Source of the DNA: Eledone cirrhosa
Lineage: Eukaryota; Mollusca; Cephalopoda; Octopoda; Eledonidae
Direction: 5' to 3'
Length of the DNA: 64,000 nucleotides
NCBI GenBank assembly: GCA_964016885.1
Contig: OZ024743.1
Coordinates: 77,518,541-77,582,540 of the forward strand
The translations under genes were made by a program, and so were the position numbers. Below the pieces are notes generated by a model. That model was not told where the DNA came from and did no database searches. It saw only the letters and a list, made by a program, of their open reading frames with translations. The stretch's first letter is position 1. Every line of letters starts with the position of its first letter. Below are positions 45,236-57,004 of the stretch, in pieces.

Positions 45236-45506
45236 AAACGTTCCCTGGCAAAGAACGGGAAAAAACGAATATAATACGTCATTATTTGGAACGGTGAAAA
45301 ACAATTGCACGCAAAGACAAGACCACGTTTATGGCATAAAAGAAGTCGTAGACTAATATTCTCTTAGGTGATTCATAGAGACGTTCTCTGGCAATGAACG
45401 GAAAAAACGAAGATAATACGTCATATGTGGAGAGAGGAGAACAATTGCACGCAAAGACAAAACCACGTAAATGGTATAGCAGAAGTCGTAGACTAAAATT
45501 CTAACT
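45236..45506. repeat. tandem duplication of about 145 bp
   Basis: Both halves contain AATACGTCAT, then ACAATTGCACGCAAAGACAA, CCACGT and AGAAGTCGTAGACTAA, with small indels. A 60-codon frame over the first half has no recognisable domain. Confidence 0.8.
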
Positions 45507-45900
45507 AGGAAACCGAATGATACTCGGCTTCAGAGTTAAGAATAAAGTAAATAAAATACAGAGGTAATTGAAATTAAATAAATACATACACGCAACCATA
45601 TACCTACATACACAAGCATACGCGAAAAACTCGCCATAGGTACACAAATACACGCACATATAAATATGTGTGTGTATGTGCGCGTGTATACAAATAATTA
45701 AATAAACGTATATAAATAGATAAATACGTATATATTTGCTGTACGGTTCTTATATATTTGATATATATTTATCCTTATCGAGCCCTCTTTGGATTTTAGT
45801 CTTCAAATTTATTATTACTATATATATATATAAGTTTATCCCGGGTTCAATCGGGGGTAACCACAGTAAGTAAGGTACTCAATACAAAGCAGAGTATAAA
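45507..45900. other. AT-rich spacer, no gene seen
   Basis: CATA- and TA-rich DNA with nothing recognised. Confidence 0.5.
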
Positions 45901-45920
45901 TATTTAATATAGAAAGACTT

Positions 45921-45961
45921 CTACAGGACTAGAACTGTTTCATTCGGGAGAAATCATCAGG
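45921..45961 (-). ncRNA. hammerhead-like motif 10, stem I lost
   Basis: Minus strand: CTGATGA (45960-45954), a T-T mismatch then TTC/GAA as stem II, GAA (45941-45939), stem III ACAG/CTGT around an 8-nt loop, and A45922 at the cleavage position. The stem I strand is cut off by the short palindrome GGCAATATTATAACAAT... (45960-46012). Core and stems II-III are intact; probably inactive. Confidence 0.38.
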
Positions 45962-46066
45962 CAATATTATAACAATATATATATATATATATTGTTATAA
46001 TATTGCCAGAAATATATATATATATTTCATTTCATACATGCACACATTTCATACATGCACACATTT

Positions 46067-46206
46067 CATACATGCACACAGCCGTACTAAGAGTGAGAAA
46101 TGAAATTTCGTTTCATTTTTTCCGTTTATATATATATATATATATAAACGGAAAAAATGAAACGAAATTTCATTTCTCACTCTTAGTACGGCTGTGTGCA
46201 TGTATG
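46067..46206. repeat. hairpin with (TA)n centre
   Basis: CATACATGCACACAGCCGTA through CGTTTCATTTTTTCCG is mirrored across a TA centre near 46136. Single copies of the arm occur at 46278-46328 and 63575-63620. Confidence 0.9.
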
Positions 46207-46447
46207 TATATATATACATACTACTGTACGTCTGTATACATATATGTATGTACGTATACATACTTATATTTAAGTAACAGCCGTACTATGAGTGAGAAAT
46301 GAAATTCCGTTTCATTTTTTCCGTTTATCGTTTTCGGTGCGCCCGGCCGATTAACTCACTCGATATGCAAATTAGGCTGCTCAGCCGTTAATATGCATAA
46401 GGAAAGTATATACTTTTAGACGTTCAACCATCTGGCAGGAAGGTATA

Positions 46448-46488
46448 CGGTGCTGACGATAGCTAATAAGCTTGAAACTAGTACATCG
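46448..46488 (+). ncRNA. hammerhead-like ribozyme 9
   Basis: CGGTG (46448-46452) pairs with CATCG (46484-46488) as stem I with one G-U. CTGACGA (46453-46459) is a CUGANGA box with N=C. A T-T mismatch is followed by stem II AGCT/AGCT with an AATA loop (46461-46472). GAA (46474-46476) leads to self-complementary ACTAGT (46477-46482), and A46483 is at the cleavage site. It is compact and complete. Confidence 0.65.
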
Positions 46489-46694
46489 TTCCTTTGTCAG
46501 TGTTGAACAAAAGGGCAACGATGGTTGCTAAACACTGTACGGCTTAATTCGGGATGTTTGTTTACAAACACACTGAGCATTATAATAAATGTTCAGTAAA
46601 TCCATACGTACATATATATATGTGTGCATGTATGTATATATATACATACTACTGTACGTCTGTATACATATATGTATGTACGTATACATGCTTA

Positions 46695-46756
<62 letters not shown>

Positions 46757-47156
46757 TATAGAGATTACAATAATCAAAGTTCAGTTTTAAATAGTATCCT
46801 TAATACTATATATATTAATATGTGTAGAAGTAAACACAGTGAACCCGTGTCTAAAATTACACCACAAATGTTATATATCATTCAACCTGAATCATATGGC
46901 ATTTTACAAGATTTCTCATATATACCATATTAATAACCATTTCATCTCCTGGACAGACTAAAGATTTAATCTGTTTCGCCCTGAATGAATCGTGTTTGTA
47001 ACAAGTGATCCGTAGGCATTTCGTTAATGTTAATTGCAGGGTATCTATATGAGTTATTAACTCTCTATATATATACATGGTGGATGTGTGATAGTAATAT
47101 ACGCGAACGGCAAAGCATAAACGAATTGAGAGAGACTGAGCATAATAGGAATCAAA

Positions 47157-47414
47157 TACTGTATGCAGGAGAGGAGGTTGCGTTGGTATGGACATGTGAT
47201 GCTTATGAAGGATGACAGCTGCATAAAAAGGTGCAGATCACTAAAGGTCGATGGAAGCCGTGGAGTGGGGAGACCCAAGAAGACCTGGGATGAGGTGATA
47301 AAAGCTGACCTTACACAATTGCACCTCTCAAAGGCGATGACACAGAATCGTGACCTCTGGCGTCACGCAGTAATACAGAAGACCCCCCCCCCCACGGGTA
47401 CAATCCGAAGCTGA
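47157..47414 (+). pseudogene. RTE-clade LINE, C-terminal end
   Basis: About 80 codons: MQERRLRWYGHVMLM, then GVGRPKKTWDEVIKADL and LTQLHLSKAMTQ. The RLRW-GHV and GRPKK-W blocks are the conserved end of RTE reverse transcriptase polyproteins. Upstream coding is lost at about 47150. A C-run lies near the end (47382-47391). The copy is 5' truncated and inactive. Confidence 0.85.
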
Positions 47415-47672
47415 AGCATATAGACAATATCCCCCCCCCCACTGCAAAGTGGTCGTGGAGGTGCCACGGCAAAAAGCACCCAGCACTCACTGTAAATGAG
47501 GTTGGTGTTAGGAAGGGCATCCAGCTGTAGAAATCAAGCCAAAATCAGTTTCCGTATGAGCAAGACAAGGTCAGCCGACCACACACTGCCCACAACAGGA
47601 CAACCCGTGTAACCCATGCTAGCATGGAAGAATGGACGTAAAACGGTGATGATGATGATGATGATGATGATG
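47415..47672 (+). mobile_element. RTE 3' UTR with (GAT)n tail
   Basis: After the C terminus comes a 3' UTR with GTTAGGAAGGGCATCCAG and a terminal block CCATGCTAGCATGGAAG, ATGGACGTAAAACGG, then (TGATGA)n to about 47672. It ties the tails at 12.9, 36.4 and 63.5 kb to an RTE family. Confidence 0.8.
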
Positions 47673-47872
47673 ATATAGGTATTGAAGGTGCAAATTATTT
47701 GTGTCCGTAGGCGGTATGCCGAATGAGCACTCGATGCTTTGGGGGAACAGAGTATCAATAATATAAGGGAATAAAGAATCAATGTTGCATCATACACATA
47801 TTTAATTACATAAGAGATAATTAACAATGAAACATATGTAATATCTGATTAAATATGTATATGATGCAACAG

Positions 47873-48534
47873 GTACCGCGCCATTTTTAACAGGCACAAT
47901 TAAATTGTCCTACTCCACACAAACCTGGGACAAAATATAGAAACCTTAAACCGTAGTAGATTAAAAAACATCCGCGACTCCCGGGGAGTCAGCAACCAGG
48001 AGGAGGCGCACAACACAAATACTTCTCCCTCCGATAGTAACACTATGGACCGGGAGCGACCACGGCATCATACAGCACGATCCGGTAATCCAGGCAGCAA
48101 CACTTCTCCGAATTGTAATTGTAGAAGCCCCAGTAACTGCCCCCTGGAAGGCAGTAGCTTAGTTTATGAATGTAGGGTAATACCAATAACCAAACCTTCG
48201 CCTATATCGGAGCTACGGCTAATGCCTTTAATGAACGCTGCTATAACCACTGCCACACCTTTAGAGGAGTGGATAATAAAAGCAGCACCACCCTCTCCGA
48301 ACTGGTGTGGCGGTTCAAGCATGACAACATGGGATACAACTTGTCGTTGTCCAAGGTGGCCTCAGCCCAACCCTACAGGGGAGGTGGACATGACTCATGC
48401 AATCTATGTGTCACCGACATTATGGAGATAATCGAGAGGGGAACACAAGTTATCAATAAAAGGAGTAATCTGTTCAGCACCTGCCACCACAAATCAACTG
48501 GAACCTTCCTCAGACTGTATGGATTAACAGCATA
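47873..48534 (+). pseudogene. Penelope-like element fragment (linker and GIY-YIG)
   Basis: Starts with YRAIFNRHNIKLSYST, matching the PLE at 17.6 kb. The cysteine block CNCRSPSNCPLEG follows, then LVYECRV (GIY part), and after a frameshift near 48215 SELVWRFKHDNMGYNLSLSK. It continues to CNLCVTDIMEII, VINKRSNLFSTCHH and the stop near 48534. The YIG part is in the shifted stretch (YIGATANAF-like). It is preceded by a piece of the ribozyme-bearing repeat related to 18.9 kb (GAAACATATGTAATAT near 47829). RT is missing. Confidence 0.78.
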
Positions 48535-48904
48535 GTTGTACTGGTTGAGGTCCAGTACAAAGCTTGACCATGGGAGCCGGACGTGGCCACACACCGGCCC
48601 CAGCATCGGGTAAATCCTGGATAGCTTGTGTGTCCCCGCTCCGAATCACTCTACCACCATTCTGTTATGCACGCATGGGATCTTATGAGGGTCTGTGTCT
48701 TATATCCCTTTGTTCCTTGTTCCTTGTTCTCCGTATGTATACCTGCTTTTGTATTAATGTATAATCATTGTTCCGTTTGTTCCTATGTTCTCCATATATG
48801 TACCTGAATTGATATCTATGTTTTTCTGTTCTTATATTCGCTTCCTACAGCTCACTTCCACAGTCTAGCAGCCCTTTTTGTCGGAGGTGGTTGTTACCGT
48901 TGTT
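48535..48904. other. PLE 3' flank, no gene seen
   Basis: Moderately GC-balanced DNA with GTTCCTTGTTC repeats near 48710. It probably includes the 3' UTR of the PLE fragment. Nothing else is recognised. Confidence 0.4.
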
Positions 48905-49066
48905 ATTATTAATTGTTTCTACTTTTGGCACAAGGCCAGCAATACCCAGTGCATTACTGATACTTTATTTTATCGACCCAGTAAGGATGAAAGGCAAAGT
49001 TGACCTCGACGGGATTTGAACTCAGAATGGCAAGGGTCGTAACTCTATGTGTCAAAGCAGATACTG
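48905..49066 (-). repeat. tRNA-derived SINE with box B
   Basis: Minus-strand copy with the box B relic (GGATTTGAACTC on plus), an internal deletion of about 25 bp in the head relative to 57.0 kb, and a direct junction at about 49067 with L1/Tx1-type copy B1. Confidence 0.75.
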
Positions 49067-50079
49067 GTCTTTGGTGGACCACGACGGGCGCATGCTACTC
49101 GATCCCAGGCAAATGTGTGAAGCTTTTCAGCGACACTTCGCTCAGCTGTTCGGTGTCTTCAGGCGTTCACAGCCCTCGACCAATCGGGCAATGTGATCGG
49201 TGGAAACTCCACCTTGGCGTTCTATAGGGGATTAGTGGAGGGGAAGAGCGACGACGTACTTGGAGAAACTCTAGGCGTCGACGAAAATCAACTAGCCAAT
49301 CTCTACGGAAGAACTTTCGGGCCGGGGCCTATGGACAATTTCCAGAAATCCCTGGCCTGGCAGTGCTACCGAGGAGCTTTGCCAGTTCGGGATAAACTCT
49401 ATAGGCATGGAAGTGCCGTCAGCCGAGCATGTCCGAGATGCGCGCAGGGCGACGAAACCGTCCTGCACGCACTCGTCCAGTGTCCGAACATTGCTGACTT
49501 GTGGGTTTATGTCGAACACCTGCTGTCGCATGTAGAACGGATCCGGCTATCAGCTGAGTCCATCGTGAGGATTGCCCCACCCTATTCCTTTAGCCGGGAA
49601 GGGCAGGCAGTTTTTATCTGTCTGGTGGCCATGGCTGAAGACGAGCACTTACCTCTTCGGTGATGCCCTGATTAACTTTTTCAAATTTCATTTGAAAAGG
49701 AAAATCAGGGTAGAGAGGGAAGTGCTCTCTTCCCAGCATTTTGTTGAAAGATGGGTGAGAGAAGCAAGTATGGCCCGAATGAATGGGCCTTCTCTGAGTA
49801 TGTGCCTGTAAATTGAAGGTGGAAAACTGGGAGAGGACATTGCCTTGGTGGTCAGGGTCACCGTGGATTTTTTTAATGGGCTTTCTCCACGATGGCCCTC
49901 GGAAGTCTCCCCTACTTGGGGAATTTTTCATTGTTCCTTTTTTGTTATACCTCTGTTTTTTTTTACACGCAGTTATGCCCATTTGTACCGTCCTGTATTG
50001 TCCTGTACTGTCCTTAATGTCTACTTTATGTAAACCCTTGTGGTTAATAAAAAAATCATTATTATTATTATTATTATTG
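49067..50079 (+). mobile_element. L1/Tx1-type LINE copy B1, 5' truncated with internal deletion
   Basis: Begins with about 85 bp matching 50466-50551 of copy B2, then jumps at about 49155 to sequence matching about 52068 onward. Roughly 1.5 kb of RT coding is deleted. The C-terminal frame (49193-49663) has RTFGPGPMDNFQKSLAW, the knuckle CPRCAQGDETVLHALVQC and RLSAESIVRIAP. A second small deletion near 49632 removes the EIVWWTRLKG segment. The 3' UTR ends GTGGTTAATAAAA and (ATT)n at 50055-50079. Dead on arrival or soon after. Confidence 0.85.
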
Positions 50080-53055
50080 AATGCTATGGTTGACGGAGAC
50101 TCGCAAGGCCTACAGAGACCGGATTAGCGAACTAGTTAAGCGGGAGTTGACGGGGGCTATCGTCAACAACAAGTGGTGGTTTGCTCTGAAAAGAGCAATT
50201 AGAATAGAGTCCATTAGGTTTAGTAAGGCTTTAGCAATAGAGAAAAATAGAGCAGAGGGAGAACTAGTTAGAAAATTAGACGAGGCGCTTAGTAAAGACA
50301 TCGCTACCGAGGTGCTTGCGGCGAAATTGGCCCTTGACCAATTCTTCAATGCAAAGCACGAAGGCTGCGTTGTCAGAGCTAGGGTGCGTGCTCTCAGACA
50401 CGAGGGGACGAAGCCGTTCAATCGGCCCGAGTGGCGGAGACGCGTCGTGGAAAGAAAGCCACGATCCGGTCTTTGGTGGACCACGACGGGCGCATGCTAC
50501 TCGATCCCGGGCAAATGTGTGAAGCTTTTCAGCGACACTTCGCTCAGCTGTTCAGGGGCAGCGGTGGGCCGGGTCGAGGGATGGACTTTAGTGTCTAGCT
50601 CGACGGACTGCCGCGGCTCTCGGCCACTGAGGCGGAGTGTTGCGAAAAGCCGATAACAGCCGCTGAAGTACGGGAGGCAATGACTGGCTGCACAAGGGGT
50701 AAATCGCCTGGTTTGGATGGTCTGCCCTATGAACTTTACGTACAGATAACAGACTTGTTCGGAGGCCTCTTGGCGGACGTCTACTGCAACTGGCAACAGA
50801 ACGGGAGAATTCCCAGCTCTGTGAGCCGAGGAGCGGTGGCACTGCTGAGAAAGGATCCGAACAAGGGGGATAACATAGATAATTTCAGGCCCATAACTCT
50901 GCTAAACACAGAGTTCAAGATTTTGACCAAGGTGCTAGCAAAGAGGTTCTTGTCGTTGGTGGTCTGGTGGGAGAGGCGCAGACATGCGCCATTCCCGACA
51001 GATCCATCCACGACAACCTCCACCTCATGCGATACATCGTAGAGAGGGTAGCTAGGGAACCTCGCACGGGTGGGTCTTTGATTAATTTAGATCAGTCGAA
51101 AGCCTTCGATAGGGTCGACCATCGTTACCTAGCGGCAGTCCTGAGGGCGGCTGGCTTTGGGCCCGTCTTCAGAGGCTGGATCGCTGCCATGCACAGCGAC
51201 ATCTGCTCTGTGGTGAGAGTGAACGGTCACCTTTCGGAACCGTTCAACATCATGCGTTCGGTCCGCCAAGGATGTCCCCTTTCGTCCCTCTTGTACGTAT
51301 TGACTCTCGAGCCATTACTGCACAAACTGGAGACGTTGAGGGGGGGGGGGGGTCCCGCGCGAACTAGGATGCGGAAGATCCGTGTCAGCATATGCGGACG
51401 ATGTCACCGTAGTGGTGTCGAACGCCAAACACATCGAGGCGATCGGCACTACACTAAGAGAATACGAAGCGGTGACAGGAGCAATGATCAACCAGGAAAA
51501 GTCAGTGGGCCTGTAGATCGGCACCTGGAGAGGCAGGTCCATGCCGTCCAACAGCGTCGTCGGGTGCTGGACGGACGGACCGGTTAAATTGCTAGGGATC
51601 TGGTTCGGTCCGGACCTCCAGACGGACAAAAACTGGGACGAGGTGACGAGCAGGGTGGTTTCTCTCACCCAGAAATGGGCCGAGAGGAAGCTATCCCTGA
51701 AAGGTCGAGCGGAGGTGGCTAACGCGTACATCGCGTCCGTCATCTACTACCGCCTGACCGTCGTACCTTGCCCTAAGCCCCGCCTGACTGCGCTTGAGCA
51801 TTTGCTCTTTCGCTTTTTGTGGAAGGGACGCGCTCCGATGGTCAGGTGGTCCATCTGCTGTCAACACCCGCTACGTGGAGGGCTGGGCATGCCGTGGCTG
51901 ATGATGCGCAGACACGCGCTCAGGCTACGACATCTCCACCTCTTCCTCGACGGTGATCAGGTGTGGTCGCCGTTTGCAAGACACGTTTTTCCCCAGCTCG
52001 TCTCCTTGACGGAACTGCAGTCCTGGGTCAAGCGAAGACCGAGAGGGAGCGCTTGGAGACTGGAATGTCTTCAGGCGCTCACAGCCCTCGACCAATCGGG
52101 CAATGTGATCGGTGGAAACTCCACCTTGGCGTTCTATAGGGGATTAGTGGAGGGGAAGAGCGACGACGTACTTGGAGAAACTCTAGGCGTCGACGAAAAT
52201 CAACTAGCCAATCTCTTCGGAAGGACTTTCGGGCCGGGGCCTATGGACAACTTCCAGAAATCCCTGGCCTGGCAGTGCTACCGAGGAGCTTTGCCAGTTC
52301 GGGATAAACTCTACAGGCATGGAGGTGCCGTCAGCCGGGCATGTCCGAGATGCGCGCAGGGCGACGAAACCGTCCTGCACGCACTCGTCCAGTGTCCGAG
52401 CATTGCTGACTTGTGGGTTTATGTCGAACACCTGCTGTCACGTGTAGGACCTATCCAGCTATCAGCTGAGTCCATCGTGAGGATTGCCCCGCCCCCTTCC
52501 TTTAGCCTGGAAGGGCAGGCAGTTTTTATCTGTCTGGCGGCCATGGCGAAAGAGATAGTATGGTGGACACGTTTGAAAGGGCTGAAGACGAGCACCTACC
52601 TCTTCGGTGATGCCCTGATTAACTTTTTCAAATTTCATTTGAAAAGGAAAATCAGGGTAGAGAGGGAAGTGCTCTCTTCCCAGCATTTTGTTGAAAGATG
52701 GGTGAGAGAAGCAAGTATGGCCCGAATGAATGGGCCTTCTCTGAGTATGTGTCTGTAAATTAAAGGCGGAAAACTGGGAGAGGGCACTTGCCCTGGTGGT
52801 CAGGGCCACTGTGGTCTTTTAATGGGCTTTCTCCACAAATGTCCCTTGGAAGTCTCCCCCCTATTGGGGAATTTTTCTTTGTTATTTTATTTCAACCTCT
52901 GTTTTTTTACACGCAGAAATGCCCATTTGTACCGTCCTGTATTGTCCTGTACTGTCCTTAATGTCTACTTTATGTGAACCCTTGTGGTTAATAAAGAAAA
53001 CATTATTATTATTATTATGTCTACTTTATGTAAACCCTTGTGGTTAATAAAGAAA

Positions 53056-53099
<44 letters not shown>
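50080..53099 (+). mobile_element. L1/Tx1-type LINE copy B2, 5' truncated
   Basis: Starts inside ORF2 at the linker (RKAYRDRISELVKREL) right after the (ATT)n of copy B1. It retains the RT: SPGLDGLPYELY, NFRPITLLN, SLINLDQSKAFDRVDHRY, SVRQGCPLSSLLYVL and, after a shift at a 13-G run (51340-51352), SAYADDVTVVV. An uninterrupted 405-codon C-terminal frame (51541-52758) has FLWKG, GGLGMPW and CPRCAQGDETVLHALVQC. A TAG near 51514 and shifts near 50430, 50985 and 51345 break it. The 3' UTR ends with two GTGGTTAATAAAG-plus-(ATT)n blocks (52985-53018 and 53039-53099), a partial tail duplication. Confidence 0.88.
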
Positions 53100-53107
53100 G
53101 TTGTTAT
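53060..53107. repeat. (ATT)n, left border of the RLE element
   Basis: ATT run that is both the tail of copy B2 and, on the minus strand, the AAT-rich 3' end of the RLE element (AATAACAACAATAAT). Confidence 0.9.
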
Positions 53108-53182
53108 TCCTTGAATCTCAGTCATTGATGTTGGTTAACTGGAAAGTCCGTTGGATTGAATATCAAGCCACTACCTGCAGCC

Positions 53183-55530
53183 TCAGATATTCAGGACGTA
53201 TCGGAGGGTTCTTGCTGTTCCAAGCAAGCATGCCTTTTGAAGCGTTCCAAAAAGCGTGAAGGGGCCGATTTTCTTTAACCATCCCTGGAAACTTTTGGAG
53301 ATAGTCCCCAGTGCGCCTATGACAATCGGGATCACTTTGACTTCATGGCAGTTCCAAATCCTTTTCACCTCCCACTTTAGGTCCTGGTATCGGTTAATTT
53401 TCTCCCTCTCCTTCTCTTGCACTCTCGTGTCGAACGGGCAGGCCACATCCACAATCAGGCACGATCTTTTTTCTTTGTCCACAACCACCAGGTCAGGTCT
53501 ATTGTGTTCCAGTTTTTTGTCCGTCTGTATCCTAAAATCCCATAGCACCTTCACCTGATTGTTCTCCATCACCGCCTCTGGCCTATGCTCATACCATTTC
53601 TCAGAATGTGGTAAATTGTTTACTTTGCACAGGTGCCAGTGGATCACCCTGCCCATCACATCGTGTCTCCAGCCCTTATAGTGGGTCTGGGCTAGGTGTT
53701 TACACTCGGACACAATGTGAGCCACAGTCTCCTCTCTCTCTCCACAGATCCTGCACAGTGGGCTAGCCTCCTCCTTGTAGATATGGTGCTTCAACCACTT
53801 CGTTTTGAGGGCCTGCTCCTGCGCAGCCATTAGCATTCCTTCTGTAGCCTTTTTGAGGTCTCCTCTTCTCAACCAGTTCCATGTCTGTGGATCACTAAAT
53901 TCAGTTTTCTCAAAGAAGGTACTATGAAGGGATTTTCCCTTAAGGCTGCTCTTCCTCCTTGATGTTATTTCCTCCTTGGACATCCCCTGGCCTACTGTCC
54001 CCTCCTTCAGTACAGTTCTGAGCATTGGCTCCTTACTATAGGTCACGTATTTGTATAGGTTGTTTTTCTCCATCTGAACACAGTCCTCTATGCTGATAAG
54101 ACCTCTTCCACCCTCAGATCTCCTTAGGTAGAGTCTATCGACATCACTCCTCTTGTGGAACATGTTGTAGATAGTCAATAGCTTCCTAGTCTTCCTATCC
54201 ATTTCTTTTTGTTCAGCAACATTCCATCTCAGAATTCCCGCACTGTACCTGATAATAGACACAGCTCGGGAATTTACTGCGCTTATGGCATTTCTGCTGT
54301 TCAGATGTGACTTCAATACGCTCCTTACTCTCCGAATGTATTCAGTTCTTAACAATTCCTTCATTTTTTTGTTCTTTATGCCATCAGCCTCCAGAACGCC
54401 CAAATACTTGTATCCTTCCTCAGAGTCAATTTCCTTTATCATCTCACCTGTTGGTATCTGGATCCCGTTACTTCTGCTCAACCTACCCCTCTTCATCACA
54501 ATGACTCCACATTTACTAATACCAAACTGCATACATATATCACTGCTGAAAATACGGACAGTGTCAACAAGCACATCCAACTCCTTCTCACTTTTCCCGA
54601 AGAGCTTAAGATCGTCCATGAAGAGGAGGTGATTGATGGTAAGCTCTCCCCTTCCCAACTTGTATCCTGCTCTCACTTTTCGCAGCATAATGGTCAAGGG
54701 CATCAGGGCAAGGACAAACAACAGAGGGGACAGGCTATCTCCCTGGAAGATACCTCTCTTGATCTTCACGCTTCCCAAGGATACTCCAGTTGATGTCAAC
54801 TCTGTCTCCCAGGACCCCATACTCCTGCCTAGCAACTGTCTGATGTTATCTGCCACCCTGAAGATCTCCAGGCTTTTGGTGATCCAGGAATGAGGCACCA
54901 TGTCAAATGCCTTTCTGTAGTCTATCCATCCCATGGCAAGATCAGTGTGTCTCCTCCTGCAATTCCCCATTACCATCTTATCAATAAGCAACTGGTCCTT
55001 TGTACCACGTGACTTCTTTCGGCATCCTTTCTGTTCGTCCGGTAACAAGTTGTTTGTGTGGAGGTGATGGTAGATTTCCTCAGACACAATGCTCGTCAAC
55101 AGTTTCCACATTACGGACAGACATGTGATAGGTCTATAGTTGGTAACATCATTACCCTTGATTCGGTCTTTCATTATCAGAACTGTGGTACCTTTTGTCA
55201 ACCACTCTGGCACCTCACCCGACACCAAGCAGTCATTGAACATGGCCGTCAGCTTCGGGTGGAGGGATGTTAAATGTTTAATCCAATACCCCTGCACACC
55301 ATCTGGGCCTGGTGATTTCCAGTTGGTTAGTTTTTTGGCCTGCCCCTTAAGAGTTTCAACTGTGATACTCAAATCAGTCTGTTGCTGTGCCTGCTCACCG
55401 ATCTCCCTCTGTACTGTCTCAATCCACCCTGCCTGGGCATTGTGTCTAACATCCTGCTCCCATATTCCTCTCCAGAATGTTTTAGTTTGTTCCGCCCCAG
55501 GGATCAAGTCGTTGCCTCTTTCTTTCCCCT
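53183..55530 (-). CDS. RLE-type (R2-like) non-LTR retrotransposon, intact RT-to-endonuclease frame, 5' truncated
   Basis: A 774-codon frame from ATG 55507, open further up to 55530, with no stop or shift. It has WKSPGPDGVQGYW and NYRPITCLSVMWK. Motif A is WIDYRKAFDMVPHSW (about residue 190), motif B FQGDSLSPLLFVL and motif C HLLFMDDLKLFG (about 300). Next come a thumb, a knuckle CRICGEREETVAHIVSEC (C-x2-C-x8-H-x4-C, about 585), and an endonuclease-like end: RPDLVVVDKEK, LIVDVACPFD, then the lysine-rich QEKEREKINRYQDL. A knuckle followed by PD...D is the arrangement of R2-group enzymes that nick target DNA. The N-terminal DNA-binding part is missing, so it is probably not autonomous. (ATT)n borders both ends (53060-53107 and 55531-55646), indicating insertion into an ATT tract. 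The exact target specificity is inference. Confidence 0.9.
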
Positions 55531-55646
<116 letters not shown>

Positions 55647-56080
55647 CTCTTCGGTAATGCCTTCATTAACTTTTTCAGGTTTCGCCTAAAAAGGAAAATA
55701 AGGGTGGAGAGGGAAGTGCTACCTTCCAGCCAGTTTGTTTAAAGGTGAGTAAGCGATGTATGAATGGCTCTTGTGAATGGGCCTACCCTGAGCGTGTGCC
55801 TGTAGCAGCGTAGGAGGAAAACTGGAATAGGGTACTTGCCCTAGCGGTCAGGGTAACCGTGGCTTTTTCGTGGGCTTTCTCCACGAGCGACCCTCGGAAG
55901 TCTCCCCCCCCTATTGGGGAATTGTTTCCTTGTTTCTTTTTTGTTACATCCTCTGTTTTTTTTTTACACGCAGAAATGCCCATTTGTACCGCCCTGTATT
56001 GTCCTGTGTTATCCTTAATGTTATACTTTGTGTCAACCCTCGTGGTGAATAAAGAAATCATTATTATTATTATTATTATT
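55647..56080 (+). mobile_element. L1/Tx1-type LINE copy B3, 3' fragment
   Basis: Starts CTCTTCGGTAATGCC, equal to about 52600 in copy B2, with codons for FGNAFINFFRFRLKRKIRVE, then the 3' UTR and a short (ATT)n at 56060-56080. About 430 bp remain. It diverges from B2 more than B1 does. Confidence 0.82.
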
Positions 56081-56114
56081 GTCGTTATTGTTGTAATTAT
56101 GTTTTCTTTTTGTG

Positions 56115-56143
56115 CAATGGCCATACTCGATAACGAGGGGGCA

Positions 56144-56224
<81 letters not shown>
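56115..56224 (+). mobile_element. RTE 3' terminal block and (TA)n
   Basis: GCAATGGCCATACTCGATAA, then CGAGGGGGCAGCCATCAT (56117-56150), matches the minus-strand tail at 20.06-20.10 kb. It is followed by (TA)n instead of (CATA)n. Confidence 0.65.
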
Positions 56225-56401
56225 ATGTAGGAGGTGAGTTTTATTGTAGTACAATAAAGCAATGCAGATATCGGATAAGTAGCACTCTACAGTTTGTAGG
56301 ACTGGAGTATAAATAATATATAAGATCAACATGATATGTTGATTTAAAACTTAGACATGGCCTGGGTCAATACTGGCCGAAACCTATCAAAGTTATCAAA
56401 G

Positions 56402-56439
<38 letters not shown>

Positions 56440-56445
<6 letters not shown>

Positions 56446-56930
56446 GTGAGGTTTTTTTTACAAAATGAAAAATAACCGAGGTGTCATACACGAGTGAAAG
56501 TATAAAGAAAAAGAGATGAAATCGAAAATGCAACTGGAGTCTTATTTTTAAAAAAAATATATATATTTATTTGGTTCCTTTACCGGTTTCGCAGTTCTTC
56601 TGCTTTTCAAAAGGTGAGTTGAGATGTAGGGTCTGTGGTTTTTCTCACATCTAGTTGGTCTCTGAATGTTACTTGTTTTATATGGAAAAAGTGGCTCGAA
56701 ATGCCAGGTTTTTCGAGAAGTAATTTGATTGGTTTGTCAATAATTATAATAAATTTCGCGCCAGTTCGCGTTACAATTGTTCTTCAAATAAGAGGGGGGA
56801 GGGGGGTTGTCACAGGTTGTTTTTTCATATATGAGTGTTTGAATTTCTTTTTACTTGAAAAAAGGAGGCTCACGAAGGCTTTTTTTTGGTTGATTATAAA
56901 TGAAATTATGGCTGTCACGTGAACAAATTT
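56440..56930. repeat. single copy of the unit that forms the 38.1-38.9 kb foldback
   Basis: Starts at the edge of a (TA)n tract (56403-56439) with TTAGAAAGTGAGG and ends about CTGTCACGTGAAC. It is nearly identical to 38142-38560 but is not folded back. Confidence 0.88.
56577..56614 (-). ncRNA. variant hammerhead-like motif with UUGAAAA core (third copy)
   Basis: Same elements as 38218-38255: CCTT/AAGG stem I, TTGAAAA, GCAG/CTGC, GAA, ACCGGT, A. No change in any paired or core position. Confidence 0.45.
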
Positions 56931-57004
56931 TCATTAAATTTTTGTGCCCATATTTGGAAATCCATTCTGTAGCCTTTTTAGAGAATTTTTTGATAAGTAA
57001 AAGA

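Noticed and set aside
45174..45356. 60-codon plus-strand frame
   Set aside because: It lies on one half of a tandem duplication, and the second half does not keep the frame.
56345..56400. Hammerhead-like CTGGGTC...GGCCGAAACC
   Set aside because: The box lacks the GANGA part, and neither stem I nor stem III pairs.
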